64,000 nt of DNA from Bacillota bacterium (GTDB lineage Bacteria > Bacillota > Clostridia > Christensenellales > CAG-138), in assembly GCA_023455425.1 (NCBI GenBank), contig JAEYCM010000022.1:62001-126000 (forward strand), given 5' to 3'. The notes below the pieces were generated by a model. The model did not search any database and was not told the origin of the DNA. It was given only the letters and a program-made list of their open reading frames with translations. This document shows, piece after piece, positions 43,728 through 52,234 of the stretch. The position numbers and the translations under genes are program-made. Numbering within the stretch: the stretch's first letter is position 1; every line of letters begins with the position of its first letter.

Positions 43728-43751
43728 TTTTTGCCGGGCAACCGGCAAAAA
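43728..43751 (+). promoter_or_regulatory. Intercistronic hairpin before the sugar-binding protein
   Basis: TTTTTGCCGG-GCAA-CCGGCAAAAA, a perfect 10-bp stem with a GNRA loop, ending 25 bases before the next start. It may mark mRNA processing or protect the downstream message. Confidence 0.6.
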
Positions 43752-43776
43752 GAAAAAATACTAGGAGGAAACGAAC

Positions 43777-44871
43777 ATGAAAAAGACGCTCGCTGCCGCG
43801 CTGGTACTGCTGATGGTATTCAGCATGTTCGCGTGCACGAAGCCCGCTGAGACCCCCGCGCCGGCAGCCGAAGCTCCTGCAGCCGAAGCTCCTGCTACCG
43901 AAGCCCCCGCCGCCGAGGCTCCCGCAGCCGAAGGCCCCGCTGATGAATCCGAATGGGAAATCGTCGTGGTTCCCAAGGACGCCACCAACCCCTGGTTCGT
44001 CCGTATGGATACCGGCGTCAAAGAGTATGCGCAGGAAACCGGCCTGAACATCTACCAGAAGGGCACCCCCGCCATCGATGCGACGCTGCAGTCCCAGCTC
44101 ATCCAGGACCTGATCGCCGCCGATGTTGACGCGATCTGCGTGGTCCCCGTTGACCCCGGCTCCCTCGAACCGGTCCTCAAGCAGGCGCGCGAAGCCGGCA
44201 TCGTGGTTGTGGCGCATGAAGGCGCTTCCCTGACGAATGTGGATTACGATATCGAAGCGTTCAGCAACGACCAGTACGGCGCATTCATCATGGATAACCT
44301 CGCGGAAGCCATGGGCCAGGAAGGCCTCTACACCACCATGGTCGCGCACGTCACCAACGCCTCCCACAATGAATGGGCAGACGGCGGCGTGAAGCGCCAG
44401 ATCGAAGCCTATCCCAACATGAAGCTGCTCGAAGCCGAACCCCGCGTAGAATCCGAGGACAACGGCGACGTCGCATACCAGAAGGCCAAGGAACTCCTCA
44501 AGAAGTATCCCGACCTTAAGGGCATCATGGGCACCTCTTCCTTCGATGCGCCGGGTATCGCCCGCGCCATCCAGGAGCTGGGTCTGACCGGCAAGGTCTT
44601 CACCTCCGGTACCGGCATGCCCGCCGATAACGCGGAACTGTTGAAGAGCGGCGTTGTCAAGTCCCTCACGCTGTGGGATCCCGCGCTTGCCGGCAAGGCC
44701 ATGTGCTCCATGGCGTTGAAGCTGCTGCGCGGCGAAGAGATCAAGGACCATGTGGACCTTGGCGTGGAAGGCTACAATGACCTGACCTTCAAGCAGGGCA
44801 GCACCACCGTCCTCGAAGGCAAGGGCTGGGTCGTTATCAACGCTGAAAATGTAGACAGCTTCGGCTTCTAA
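43777..44871 (+). CDS. Sugar ABC transporter binding lipoprotein (rhamnose/AI-2 type)
   Basis: A 364-residue periplasmic-binding-protein-like (PF13407) lipoprotein. The lipobox is FSMFAC, followed by a 30-residue linker of repeated EAPA units as in the BMP protein at 29974. The binding domain begins EIVVVPKDATNPWFVRMDTGVKEYAQE, and IAADVDAICVVPVDPGSLEPVLKQAREAGIVVVAHEG is the canonical hinge region; the pattern is close to RhaS/LsrB-type proteins. The ligand could be a deoxysugar such as rhamnose or fucose, or another aldose; the FucU-like mutarotase downstream favours a sugar. GAGGAAAC precedes the ATG. Confidence 0.92.
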   Translation: MKKTLAAALVLLMVFSMFACTKPAETPAPAAEAPAAEAPATEAPAAEAPAAEGPADESEWEIVVVPKDATNPWFVRMDTGVKEYAQETGLNIYQKGTPAIDATLQSQLIQDLIAADVDAICVVPVDPGSLEPVLKQAREAGIVVVAHEGASLTNVDYDIEAFSNDQYGAFIMDNLAEAMGQEGLYTTMVAHVTNASHNEWADGGVKRQIEAYPNMKLLEAEPRVESEDNGDVAYQKAKELLKKYPDLKGIMGTSSFDAPGIARAIQELGLTGKVFTSGTGMPADNAELLKSGVVKSLTLWDPALAGKAMCSMALKLLRGEEIKDHVDLGVEGYNDLTFKQGSTTVLEGKGWVVINAENVDSFGF

Positions 44872-44897
44872 GTTTTCTTACACCTTATGGGTAAACA

Positions 44898-44992
44898 GGG
44901 CCGTTCCGCATCCCGATGCGATAAAAAGCGCATTCCCGCACGAAGCTTTCTTCGGGCGGGAATGCAGCGGCAAAGGGATGCGGGGCCCTTTC
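44898..44992 (+). promoter_or_regulatory. Large nested hairpin between binding-protein and ATPase genes
   Basis: Outer stem: GGGCC (44898-44902) and CCGCATCCC (44906-44914) pair with GGGATGCGG (44975-44983) and GGCCC (44984-44988). Inner stem: GCATTCCCGC (44930-44939) with GCGGGAATGC (44956-44965), extended by CGAAG/CTTCG. TTTCC follows. A role as partial terminator or 3'-end stabiliser fits the 298-base gap, which has no gene. Confidence 0.65.
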
Positions 44993-45169
44993 CTACTGAT
45001 CGTACTATTCTTAACGAAAAAGCTGGCGCTTTTATTGGCCGCGCAGGTGAAATGATAGAGCGCCCGCGCTCCCGCCGGCTACGCGGCGCATGCCGCTATC
45101 GCGTCCACGACACAAATCCCGCTTTTAAAGCGAGATCCGTATAAGCCACAAGAAAGGGGCGAAGGCTCT

Positions 45170-46654
45170 ATGTCCCAAAGCGTACTCAAAGTGGTGGATG
45201 TCAAAAAATCCTTTGCAGGCGTACAGGCGCTAAAAGGGGTTTCCCTTGACATTGAGGCAGGGGAAATCCATTGCCTTGCAGGCGAAAACGGCTGCGGAAA
45301 ATCCACGCTTATTAAAATCATCTCAGGCGTATATACCCCTACCGCCGGGCATATCGAATTCGGCGACAAGGCGTATACCAAAATCACGCCGATCGAATCG
45401 ATCCTAAACGGCGTGCAGGTCATTTATCAGGACTTTTCCATATTCCCGAACCTCTCCGTCATAGAGAACCTGGCGTTCAACGCGGAGCTTGCGAATAAGC
45501 GCAAGTTTGTCAACCGGGAACGCATGAAAAAAATTGCGGAAGAGGCCATCGCGAAGATCCATTTTGACGTGGACCTCAATGCCAAGGTCGGCTCGCTTTC
45601 CGTCGCCAGCAAGCAGCTTGTTGCGATCTGCCGCGCGCTGATGTTTGACGCCAAGCTCATCATTATGGATGAACCGACGACGGCGCTCACCCGCAAAGAG
45701 GTCAACGCGCTGTTCCAGATCATACTCGACCTCAAGAAGCAGGGAATTGCCACGCTGTTTGTCAGCCACAAACTGGACGAAGTATTTGAGATATCCGAGC
45801 GCTTCACCATTTTACGAAGCGGCGAAAAAATAATCACCGGCACCACCTCGGAGCTGGACAATAAAAAATTCACGTATTACATGACCGGGCGCGAGTTTGA
45901 GGACCATCCGTTTGAGCCCAAGGAGCTTTCCAAAGAACCGGTGCTGACCGCGCAGGGCTTGGGGGCAAGCGGCTTTTTTGAGGATGTCAGCTTTTCGCTG
46001 CACAAAGGGGAAATTTTAGGCATCACGGGCCTGCTGGGCTCGGGCCGCACTGAACTTGCGCTTTCGCTTTTTGGCATGCAGCATGCGGACAAAGGCGCCG
46101 TCACAATCGATGGAAAGCCTGTCACGCTCGACTCCCCCGAGGCTGCCATGAAAAACGGCATCGGCTATGTGCCGGAGGACCGCCTTTCCGAAGGCCTGTT
46201 CCTGCCGCGTAGCATCGGGGATAACATCGTGGTTTCCGAGCTTGAAAAGCTTTCCAGCAAGCTTGGCGTACTCGATCAAAAGAAGAAAAAGCAGGAGATC
46301 GCCCGTTGGGTCAAGGAGCTTTCCATCGCAACGCCCAATCCGGACAACGCCTGCAGCACGCTTTCGGGCGGCAACCAGCAGCGCATCGTGCTGGCGAAGT
46401 GGCTGGCGCGGGATTTAAAGGTGCTTATCCTCAACGGCCCCACTGTGGGCGTCGATATCGGCTCCAAGCATGATATCCATCAGATTTTAAGAAAGCTTGC
46501 GGAGCAGGGGTTGGGTATCATCATCATTTCCGATGATATTCCGGAGATATTGGCCAACTGTTCCAAGGTGCTCATTATGCGCGACGGCCGCATCAGCGCG
46601 ACGTTAGCGCCTGCGGGCGTGGACGCGCAGGCGCTTTCACAGTATATGATGTAG
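45170..46654 (+). CDS. Sugar ABC transporter, double ATP-binding protein
   Basis: A 494-residue tandem ATPase of the RbsA/XylG/LsrA type. Domain 1: Walker A GENGCGKST, signature LSVASKQ, Walker B LIIMDEPTTALT, switch FVSHKLDE. Domain 2: degenerate Walker A GLLGSGRTEL, signature LSGGNQQR and a Walker B that reads LILNGPTVGVD, so the Asp-Glu pair is replaced by Asn-Gly and this half is probably not catalytic. A GGGGCGAAGG site precedes the ATG. The permease gene follows after three bases. Confidence 0.93.
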   Translation: MSQSVLKVVDVKKSFAGVQALKGVSLDIEAGEIHCLAGENGCGKSTLIKIISGVYTPTAGHIEFGDKAYTKITPIESILNGVQVIYQDFSIFPNLSVIENLAFNAELANKRKFVNRERMKKIAEEAIAKIHFDVDLNAKVGSLSVASKQLVAICRALMFDAKLIIMDEPTTALTRKEVNALFQIILDLKKQGIATLFVSHKLDEVFEISERFTILRSGEKIITGTTSELDNKKFTYYMTGREFEDHPFEPKELSKEPVLTAQGLGASGFFEDVSFSLHKGEILGITGLLGSGRTELALSLFGMQHADKGAVTIDGKPVTLDSPEAAMKNGIGYVPEDRLSEGLFLPRSIGDNIVVSELEKLSSKLGVLDQKKKKQEIARWVKELSIATPNPDNACSTLSGGNQQRIVLAKWLARDLKVLILNGPTVGVDIGSKHDIHQILRKLAEQGLGIIIISDDIPEILANCSKVLIMRDGRISATLAPAGVDAQALSQYMM

Positions 46655-46666
46655 GGGGTGAAGAGA

Positions 46667-47689
46667 GTGGCCAAACTATTCAAAAAACTTACGCAGCGCA
46701 ACGAGTTCTATATCTTTCTTGTCATCGTGTTGCTGAGCATCGTCATACAGGCGCGTTCAGGGCAGTTCTTTACCTCCAACAACATTGTGGACCTTCTTTC
46801 CGCTTTGATCGTCCCCGGCCTGTTCGCGCTTGGCGCGTTCATGGTCATCGTTTCCGGCGGTATCGACGTTTCATTTCCGGCGCTGGCGTCGCTGAGCATG
46901 TACGCCACCACGCGGATATTGGTGGACAGCAACTACCAGGGCGGCATGCTGTTGCCCATCGTCATGTCGCTGTGCTTTGGCGCGATATTAGGCGCTGTCA
47001 ACGGCGTGCTGATCGCTTCCTTCAAGCTTCCGCCGCTCATCGTCACGCTGGGCACGTCAAGCGTGTTCAAGGGCGTCATGCAGGGGGTGCTGAACTCCGT
47101 GCAGATCGCCGTCATTCCGCCTGGAATGTCTTCGTTCGGCACCTCCGCCCTGTTTGTCGCGCAGAACGCGCAGACGGGCCTTACCTCCCGCATGCCGGTT
47201 GCGTTCCTGGCGCTTGCGGCCGTGCTGCTGCTCGTTTACTTCATCTTGCAGCGCACCATGTACGGACGCGGGCTCTACGCCATCGGCGGTAACGAAACCA
47301 GCGCGCACCGCGCGGGCTTCAACGTATGGCTGATCAAATTCTTCCTCTATGTCGGCGTGGGCATGGTTTCAAGCCTGGCGGGACTCATCCGCGTATGCAT
47401 GATGACGCAGGCGCACCCCACCAACATGCTGGGCATGGAGATGATGATCATCGCGGGCGTGGTGCTGGGCGGCACGGCCATTACGGGCGGCGCCGGTACG
47501 CTCACGGGCTGCATGCTGGGTACCATACTCATCGTCATGGTACAGAACTCGTTGATCCTGCTGGGCGTCCCCACTTTCTGGCAGGGACTGTTCCTGGGCC
47601 TCTTAATCCTGGTAGGCACGGGAGTGAGCGCCATGCAGGTCTCGCGCGCAAATCAATCCAAGGATCGTCAGTTGGGGAGGGCGCTGTAA
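46667..47689 (+). CDS. Sugar ABC transporter permease 1
   Basis: A 340-residue BPD_transp_2 permease with about nine membrane helices. VSGGIDVSFPALASLSMYA is the signature turn of RbsC-like permeases, and GGNETSAHRAGFNVWLIKF is the ATPase-contact loop. GTG at 46667 is preferred, 8 bases after GGGGG; the GTG three codons upstream overlaps that site. It overlaps the second permease by one base (TAATG). Confidence 0.92.
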   Translation: MAKLFKKLTQRNEFYIFLVIVLLSIVIQARSGQFFTSNNIVDLLSALIVPGLFALGAFMVIVSGGIDVSFPALASLSMYATTRILVDSNYQGGMLLPIVMSLCFGAILGAVNGVLIASFKLPPLIVTLGTSSVFKGVMQGVLNSVQIAVIPPGMSSFGTSALFVAQNAQTGLTSRMPVAFLALAAVLLLVYFILQRTMYGRGLYAIGGNETSAHRAGFNVWLIKFFLYVGVGMVSSLAGLIRVCMMTQAHPTNMLGMEMMIIAGVVLGGTAITGGAGTLTGCMLGTILIVMVQNSLILLGVPTFWQGLFLGLLILVGTGVSAMQVSRANQSKDRQLGRAL

Positions 47690-48693
47690 TGAACACACAG
47701 AAAAAAGGCATTCGCGCCATTATCAAGGACGTACATATCGGAAGGCTCTTAGGCCTGATGGCGTTCTGGATGATATTCATGGCGATCTTCCGTTTCAATA
47801 AGTTCTATACGCTGATCAATTTCCAGACTATGGCCGCGCAGTTTCCGGAATTCGGGCTGATGGCGCTGGGCATCATGCTGTGCATGATCACCGGCGGCAT
47901 CGACCTTTCGGTGGTGGGCGTCGCGAACTTCGCCTCCATCGCCGCCGGTATCATGTTAAGGGAGATGGCAAGCGGCGGCGAGGAGTTGACGGGCTTTGGC
48001 ATATTTATCGTCATGGCTTTCGGCGTGGCGATCGGCGCTGTGGCGGGCATCTTTAACGGGCTTTTGATTTCAAAGATCAAAATTCCGCCCATCCTAGCGA
48101 CGCTCGGCTCCTATGAGCTCTTTACGGGCATCGCCATCATCCTTACCAAGGGCAAGGCGATCAGCGGCCTTCCGATCACCTATGCGGAAACCATCGCATC
48201 TAAGCTGTTCGGATTTATCCCCATCCAGCTGCTGTTCTTTATCGCCATGGTGCTTGTGCTTTCGTTCCTCTTAAACCGCACCACCTACGGTACCCGCCTC
48301 TACATGCTGGGCACCAACGCCACCGCGGCGAAGTTCAGCGGCCTGAAGGTCGATCAGCTGCTCATTAAGACCTACATGCTTTCGGGCATCTGCGCGGCGC
48401 TCGGCGGGCTCATCATGCTTGCAAACTATAACTCCGCGCGCGCGGATTACGGCACGGTGTATACGCTGCAGTGCGTGCTCATCGTGGTGCTGGGCGGCGT
48501 GGACCCCGCGGGCGGCAAAGGCCGCATCAGCGGCGCGGTGCTCGCCATCTGCGTGCTGCAGATGCTCTCTTCCGGCCTCAACCGCTTCCCGGAGATCTCC
48601 AGCTTCTATATCCCGCTCATCTGGGGCGGCGTACTGCTGCTTGTCATGGTGCTCAACTTCTTCACCGAGAACAAGCGTATCAAAGAAAAGTAA
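47689..48693 (+). CDS. Sugar ABC transporter permease 2
   Basis: A 334-residue permease forming a heterodimer with the one before it. ITGGIDLSVVGVANFASIAAG, KIPPILATLGSYELFTGIAI and LGTNATAAKFSGLKVDQLLIKTYMLSG are the RbsC-type signatures. Its start overlaps the previous stop, which favours coupled, equimolar synthesis. The long in-frame extension upstream is a shadow of permease 1. FucU follows after 15 bases. Confidence 0.93.
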   Translation: MNTQKKGIRAIIKDVHIGRLLGLMAFWMIFMAIFRFNKFYTLINFQTMAAQFPEFGLMALGIMLCMITGGIDLSVVGVANFASIAAGIMLREMASGGEELTGFGIFIVMAFGVAIGAVAGIFNGLLISKIKIPPILATLGSYELFTGIAIILTKGKAISGLPITYAETIASKLFGFIPIQLLFFIAMVLVLSFLLNRTTYGTRLYMLGTNATAAKFSGLKVDQLLIKTYMLSGICAALGGLIMLANYNSARADYGTVYTLQCVLIVVLGGVDPAGGKGRISGAVLAICVLQMLSSGLNRFPEISSFYIPLIWGGVLLLVMVLNFFTENKRIKEK

Positions 48694-48708
48694 GAGGAAA
48701 GAAGGCAT

Positions 48709-49161
48709 ATGCTTAAAAACGTACCCAACGTGCTTTCGCCGGAACTGTTGAAGGTGCTTGCGGAAATGGGCCATAACGACGTCATTGTGCTGGGGGACGG
48801 CAACTTTCCCGGCGCAGGCCTTGCAAAAGCGGGCGGCGCGCGGCTCATCCGCGCGGACGGCATCGGCGCCACGGCGCTGCTGGACGCGATCCTCACGATG
48901 ATCCCGGCCGATACCTATGTGGAAACCCCCGTTATGCTGATGAAGCGCGAACCGCAGGACGCTACGCTTGACATCCCCATCTGGAAGGAATTTGAGGCCG
49001 TGGTGGAAAAGCACGATCCAAGAGGGAAGGCCGCCATCGGCTTTATCGACCGGTTCCGCTTCTATGATGAAACCAAGAACGCCTATGCCGTGATACAGAG
49101 CGGGGAAGAGGCGGTATACGCCTGTGTGATGATCCGAAAGGGTGTTATTAAAAAGGCATAG
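48709..49161 (+). CDS. RbsD/FucU family sugar mutarotase
   Basis: A 150-residue member of the RbsD/FucU family, which speeds anomer interconversion of ribose or fucose after uptake. The early block LSPELLKVLAEMGHNDVIVLGDGNFP contains the catalytic His of the family, and VMIRKGVIKK is the C-terminal substrate loop. Similarity is nearer FucU (L-fucose mutarotase) than RbsD by length and N-terminal layout. AGGAAAGAAGG precedes the ATG. Its presence indicates that the imported solute is a free reducing sugar. Confidence 0.9.
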   Translation: MLKNVPNVLSPELLKVLAEMGHNDVIVLGDGNFPGAGLAKAGGARLIRADGIGATALLDAILTMIPADTYVETPVMLMKREPQDATLDIPIWKEFEAVVEKHDPRGKAAIGFIDRFRFYDETKNAYAVIQSGEEAVYACVMIRKGVIKKA

Positions 49162-49203
49162 GCTCTCAATCCCCCGGCGCAATACAGCACAGGAGGACAT
49201 GAA

Positions 49204-49947
49204 ATGAAGGTACTGTTTGCGGGCGAAAGCTGGACGATCGCCATGAGCCACATCAAGGGCTTCAACGTGTTCGATAGCTTTTCCTACGATGAATCCACCA
49301 GCGACAACATCCGCCGTATCTGTGAAGAGGCGGGCATCGAGTTTCATTACATGCCGTCCCATACGGCGGCACGCCATTTTCCGGGCTTAAGTGGCCTGAA
49401 GGAATACGATGTGGTCGTCCTTTCCGATATCGGCAGCGACACGTTTCTGCTGCATCCGGAGACGTTTGAAAAATCCCTCGTGCGGGAAAACCGCCTTGTC
49501 TCCCTCTGCCGGTTTGTGGAGGAAGGCGGCGGGCTGGCGATGTTTGGCGGCTGGAACTCGTTTACGGGCATGCACGGCAAAGCCCGCTACGGCATGACGC
49601 CGCTCGCGCAGGTGCTGCCCGTGGAGCTGTACCCCTATGACGACCGCAACGAAGTGCCTGAAGGCGCCTCAATGCGCGTCCTGAAACCCGATCACCCGAT
49701 CTTTTCGGGCGTGGACCTTGATTGGCCGCCGTTTTTAGGCTATAACCGGCTGTTGCCCAAGGCAGGGGCGGAAGTACTTGCCGTAAACGGCGGGGATGTC
49801 ATGGTTGCAGTCGAAGAGATCGGCAAAGGCCGTTCGTTCGCATTTGCAAGCGATATTTCGGCGCATTGGGCGCCGCCCGCGCTGACCCAAAGCGAACCCT
49901 ACGCGCGTTTTATCGCCAATGTATTCCGTTGGCTGGCGAAAGTTTGA
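49204..49947 (+). CDS. PF07090-type glutamine amidotransferase-like protein
   Basis: A 247-residue class I glutamine amidotransferase-like protein (PF07090, COG5426 type). The start MKVLFAGESWTIAMSHIKGFNVF, YDVVVLSDIGSDTFLLHP and VEEGGGLAMFGGWNSFTGMHGKARYGMTPLAQVLPVEL match the family. The usual nucleophilic cysteine of amidotransferases is not evident at the GGW elbow, so amidotransferase activity is doubtful. The function is unknown, but position at the end of a sugar operon suggests a step in, or sensing of, that sugar. AGGAGG precedes the ATG; a terminator follows. Confidence 0.82.
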   Translation: MKVLFAGESWTIAMSHIKGFNVFDSFSYDESTSDNIRRICEEAGIEFHYMPSHTAARHFPGLSGLKEYDVVVLSDIGSDTFLLHPETFEKSLVRENRLVSLCRFVEEGGGLAMFGGWNSFTGMHGKARYGMTPLAQVLPVELYPYDDRNEVPEGASMRVLKPDHPIFSGVDLDWPPFLGYNRLLPKAGAEVLAVNGGDVMVAVEEIGKGRSFAFASDISAHWAPPALTQSEPYARFIANVFRWLAKV

Positions 49948-49976
49948 TCCCTGAATATCCTGATCCCCCTTTACAA

Positions 49977-50015
49977 CATTGGAGGCTGCCCAAACGGGCA
50001 GCCTCCAATGCTTCT
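49977..50015 (+). terminator. Terminator at the end of the sugar operon
   Basis: A perfect 15-bp stem (49977-49991 with 49996-50010), loop AAAC, followed by CTTCT. Confidence 0.8.
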
Positions 50016-50320
50016 AGAGTATTATACTTGCTTAAGGGTTCCAGGGTATCGGCGCCTTAGCGAGCCTCAGCGGGAGACGCCTCTGGCACTAAGCTGCGGG
50101 GCTGCCGTGGGAAAACTGCGTGTCCCTGAATGATAGATTCTGCGATCTCACAAGGGCTGATGTACAGCCTTTGGCTGCACAACCAATCCCCAACCCTCTT
50201 CTTTGAGAGCGATCGTACCTAGGGGGAGCGGGGGGCGATACCCTATGACGTATATGCATACCTTTTTTGGCACACTCACACCGCGGGAGGCCACCTTAAT
50301 AGGCGGATCCCCGTCAGTTT
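50016..50320. other. Gap without a gene between the sugar operon and folC
   Basis: About 305 bases with short inverted repeats and a G-run segment (near 50220-50245, GGGGG...GGGGGGCGATACCC) that resembles part of the nfnB-HEAT gap near 10290. No supported gene. Confidence 0.5.
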
Positions 50321-51637
50321 TTAGTTCAATCCGAAATATGCCCGTACCTTGCCGATATAGTAGAGCGAGCCGAACGCGCACAGCACGCCGTCCCCCCCGC
50401 ACCGGCGAAGGCCTTCCGCAATCGCGTCCTCCAGCGTTAGAAAGGCCTGTACCGGCCTTTTGTATTGGCGCAGGTGCTCCGCAAGCGCGGCGGCGGAAAG
50501 CGCGCGCGGGCTTTCTGGCGCAATGGTCAGGAAGCGTTCGGCAAGAGGCGCTACCTCCCGCATCATATCGCCATAATCCTTGTCCGCAAGCACGCCCACA
50601 AGAAATATGATGGGTTTTCCCGGGAAATATTGCTGCAATCCCTGCTTTAGCGCGGCAACGCCCTGCACATTATGCGCGCCGTCCACCAGTACAAAAGGGT
50701 TGGATTGCAGCAATTCCATGCGCCCCGGCCAACGGGCCGACAACAAGCCCGCATGGATCGCATCCTCCGTCACCGGAAAACCCTTGCTCTGCAACAGGCG
50801 CGACGCGTTGATCGCAAGCGCGGCGTTTGCAAGCTGATGTTCCCCCAGCAGGGAGATGCGGAATTCCCCAAATCCGGCGTACGCAAACTGTTGTCCCCAT
50901 AGGCCGAATTCTGTCAGCCGTATGCCCGACAAATCGATCTTGTGCAGCCGGGCGTTGCGCTCGCTGCAAACCTCTTCAAATACCGCCCCAGCCTCCGGCG
51001 GTTGGGGGTACAACACAACGTCGCAGCCGGGCTTGATGATGCCCGCCTTTTCAAACGCGATCTGTTCGAGTGTGTTTCCCAATACCTCGGTGTGGTCATA
51101 TCCAAGCCGGGTGATGACGGCGGCCTCGGGCATTTTGATAATATTCGTAGAATCGAGCCTGCCGCCCAGGCCCACTTCCAGCACCACAATGTCGCAGCCC
51201 TGTTCCGCAAAGTAGGCAAAGCCCATCGCTGTGACAAGGTCGAATTCCGTGGGGCTCTCAAGCCCCTCCGCCTCCATATCCGATATGGCCGCTTTGATGC
51301 GGGTCGTAATGCGCGCGATGGCCTCCTCGGAAATTTCCTTGCCGTTCACCTGAATGCGCTCCGTAAAGCGCTGGATGAACGGGGACGTATACAGCCCCAC
51401 TTTTAAACCGGCCGCCTGTAAGATCGCGTTAAGGTACGCGCAGACGGAGCCCTTGCCGTTGGTGCCCGCCACATGCACATACCGTAGCTTGTCCTGCGGA
51501 TTGTCAAGGCGCGCAAGCAGCGCGCCGATGCTGCTTAGCCCCAGGCGGGAGCCAAGACGCTGCGTGGCGTGGATCAGCCGCATGGCCTCTTCAAATGTCA
51601 GTTGCTCTCTTCCCATCCCTGCTGCATGATCCTCCAT
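50321..51637 (-). CDS. folC: Folylpolyglutamate synthase / dihydrofolate synthase
   Basis: An ATP-dependent Mur-ligase-like enzyme of 438 residues that adds glutamate to folates and often makes dihydrofolate. Seen are the P-loop VAGTNGKGSVCAYL, the YTSPFIQRFTERI folate-binding block, VLEVGLGGRLDSTNI, the RLGYDHTEVLG metal site and the C-terminal LVDGAHNVQG. The ATG at 51637 lies six bases after the DUF4180 stop, so translation may be coupled; the in-frame ATG at 51616 is an alternative. Polyglutamylated folate supports the tetrahydrofolate-dependent histidine pathway encoded farther along. Confidence 0.93.
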   Translation of the reverse strand: MEDHAAGMGREQLTFEEAMRLIHATQRLGSRLGLSSIGALLARLDNPQDKLRYVHVAGTNGKGSVCAYLNAILQAAGLKVGLYTSPFIQRFTERIQVNGKEISEEAIARITTRIKAAISDMEAEGLESPTEFDLVTAMGFAYFAEQGCDIVVLEVGLGGRLDSTNIIKMPEAAVITRLGYDHTEVLGNTLEQIAFEKAGIIKPGCDVVLYPQPPEAGAVFEEVCSERNARLHKIDLSGIRLTEFGLWGQQFAYAGFGEFRISLLGEHQLANAALAINASRLLQSKGFPVTEDAIHAGLLSARWPGRMELLQSNPFVLVDGAHNVQGVAALKQGLQQYFPGKPIIFLVGVLADKDYGDMMREVAPLAERFLTIAPESPRALSAAALAEHLRQYKRPVQAFLTLEDAIAEGLRRCGGDGVLCAFGSLYYIGKVRAYFGLN

Positions 51638-51643
51638 AAGCCG

Positions 51644-52015
51644 TCAGCGCGCCGCGGCGGCGAGCTTTTCAAGGGCTTCTTCTTCTGTTGCGACAAAGAA
51701 GATGTCGCGCCCCCTGTTGCTTTCATAGATAAAATCCTTGAGGGGTTTGCTGGTGTAATGCGCGTAATCTCCGACGATGGCAAGCTTCATCCGGTAATTG
51801 ATAAACTTCTGCAGCACTTCTCCCGCCAGGCCCGAGCTCAGACGAAAAAATTCCTCCGCCACCGCGGATTTAGAAAGCGCCATGCAATCGCAGTCCGTTT
51901 CATAGCGTACCGACGCCAACAGATCCAGCGCCGAGGAGACGTCCGTGATAAGCGGCGTTTCGCTCTCCACTATGGCAATTGTAACGTCATGCTTTACGAT
52001 TGTACGCATCTTCAT
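51644..52015 (-). CDS. DUF4180 protein
   Basis: A 123-residue cytoplasmic protein of unknown function. The segment EEFFRLSSGLAGEVLQKFINYRMKLAIVGDYAHYTSKPLKDFIYESNRGRDIFFVATEEEALEKL matches the DUF4180 pattern throughout. It is upstream of folC on the same strand with a six-base gap. Its start region faces the nrdD promoter across a 219-base divergent region. Confidence 0.85.
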   Translation of the reverse strand: MKMRTIVKHDVTIAIVESETPLITDVSSALDLLASVRYETDCDCMALSKSAVAEEFFRLSSGLAGEVLQKFINYRMKLAIVGDYAHYTSKPLKDFIYESNRGRDIFFVATEEEALEKLAAAAR

Positions 52016-52150
52016 GTTGATGGCCTCATTTCTTTTTTATTACACAGAATTCCCTGTTAAGTTTCCTGTTCGTTCTCTCGAATTCTATCAGGAAGAGACA
52101 AATTCCGCAATCATGGGCAAACTCGCCAATTCATAATTTTCTTGAGAAAT

Positions 52151-52204
52151 ATACTAGATATTGCGTTTCGTTTGCTTGACGCTCACTATATATGGTGATA
52201 AAAT
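52151..52204 (+). promoter_or_regulatory. nrdDG promoter with two NrdR boxes
   Basis: ATACTAGATATTGCGT (52151-52166) and CACTATATATGGTG (52184-52197) both resemble the NrdR box (ACACTATATATTGTGT-like) and their centres are 32 bases apart, three helical turns. TTGACG (52176-52181), 17 bases, TAAAAT (52199-52204) forms the promoter with the second box inside its spacer. Repression by NrdR-ATP/dATP is expected; nrdR itself is not in the window. Confidence 0.8.
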
Positions 52205-52234
52205 AACTATCACCCCATCAGATTATGAGGAGGA

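Noticed and set aside
42943..44751. 602-codon open frame on the minus strand across isomerase and binding-protein genes
   Set aside because: It is antisense to two well-recognised genes with ribosome binding sites; its sequence is Gly/His-rich low complexity typical of GC-rich antisense frames.
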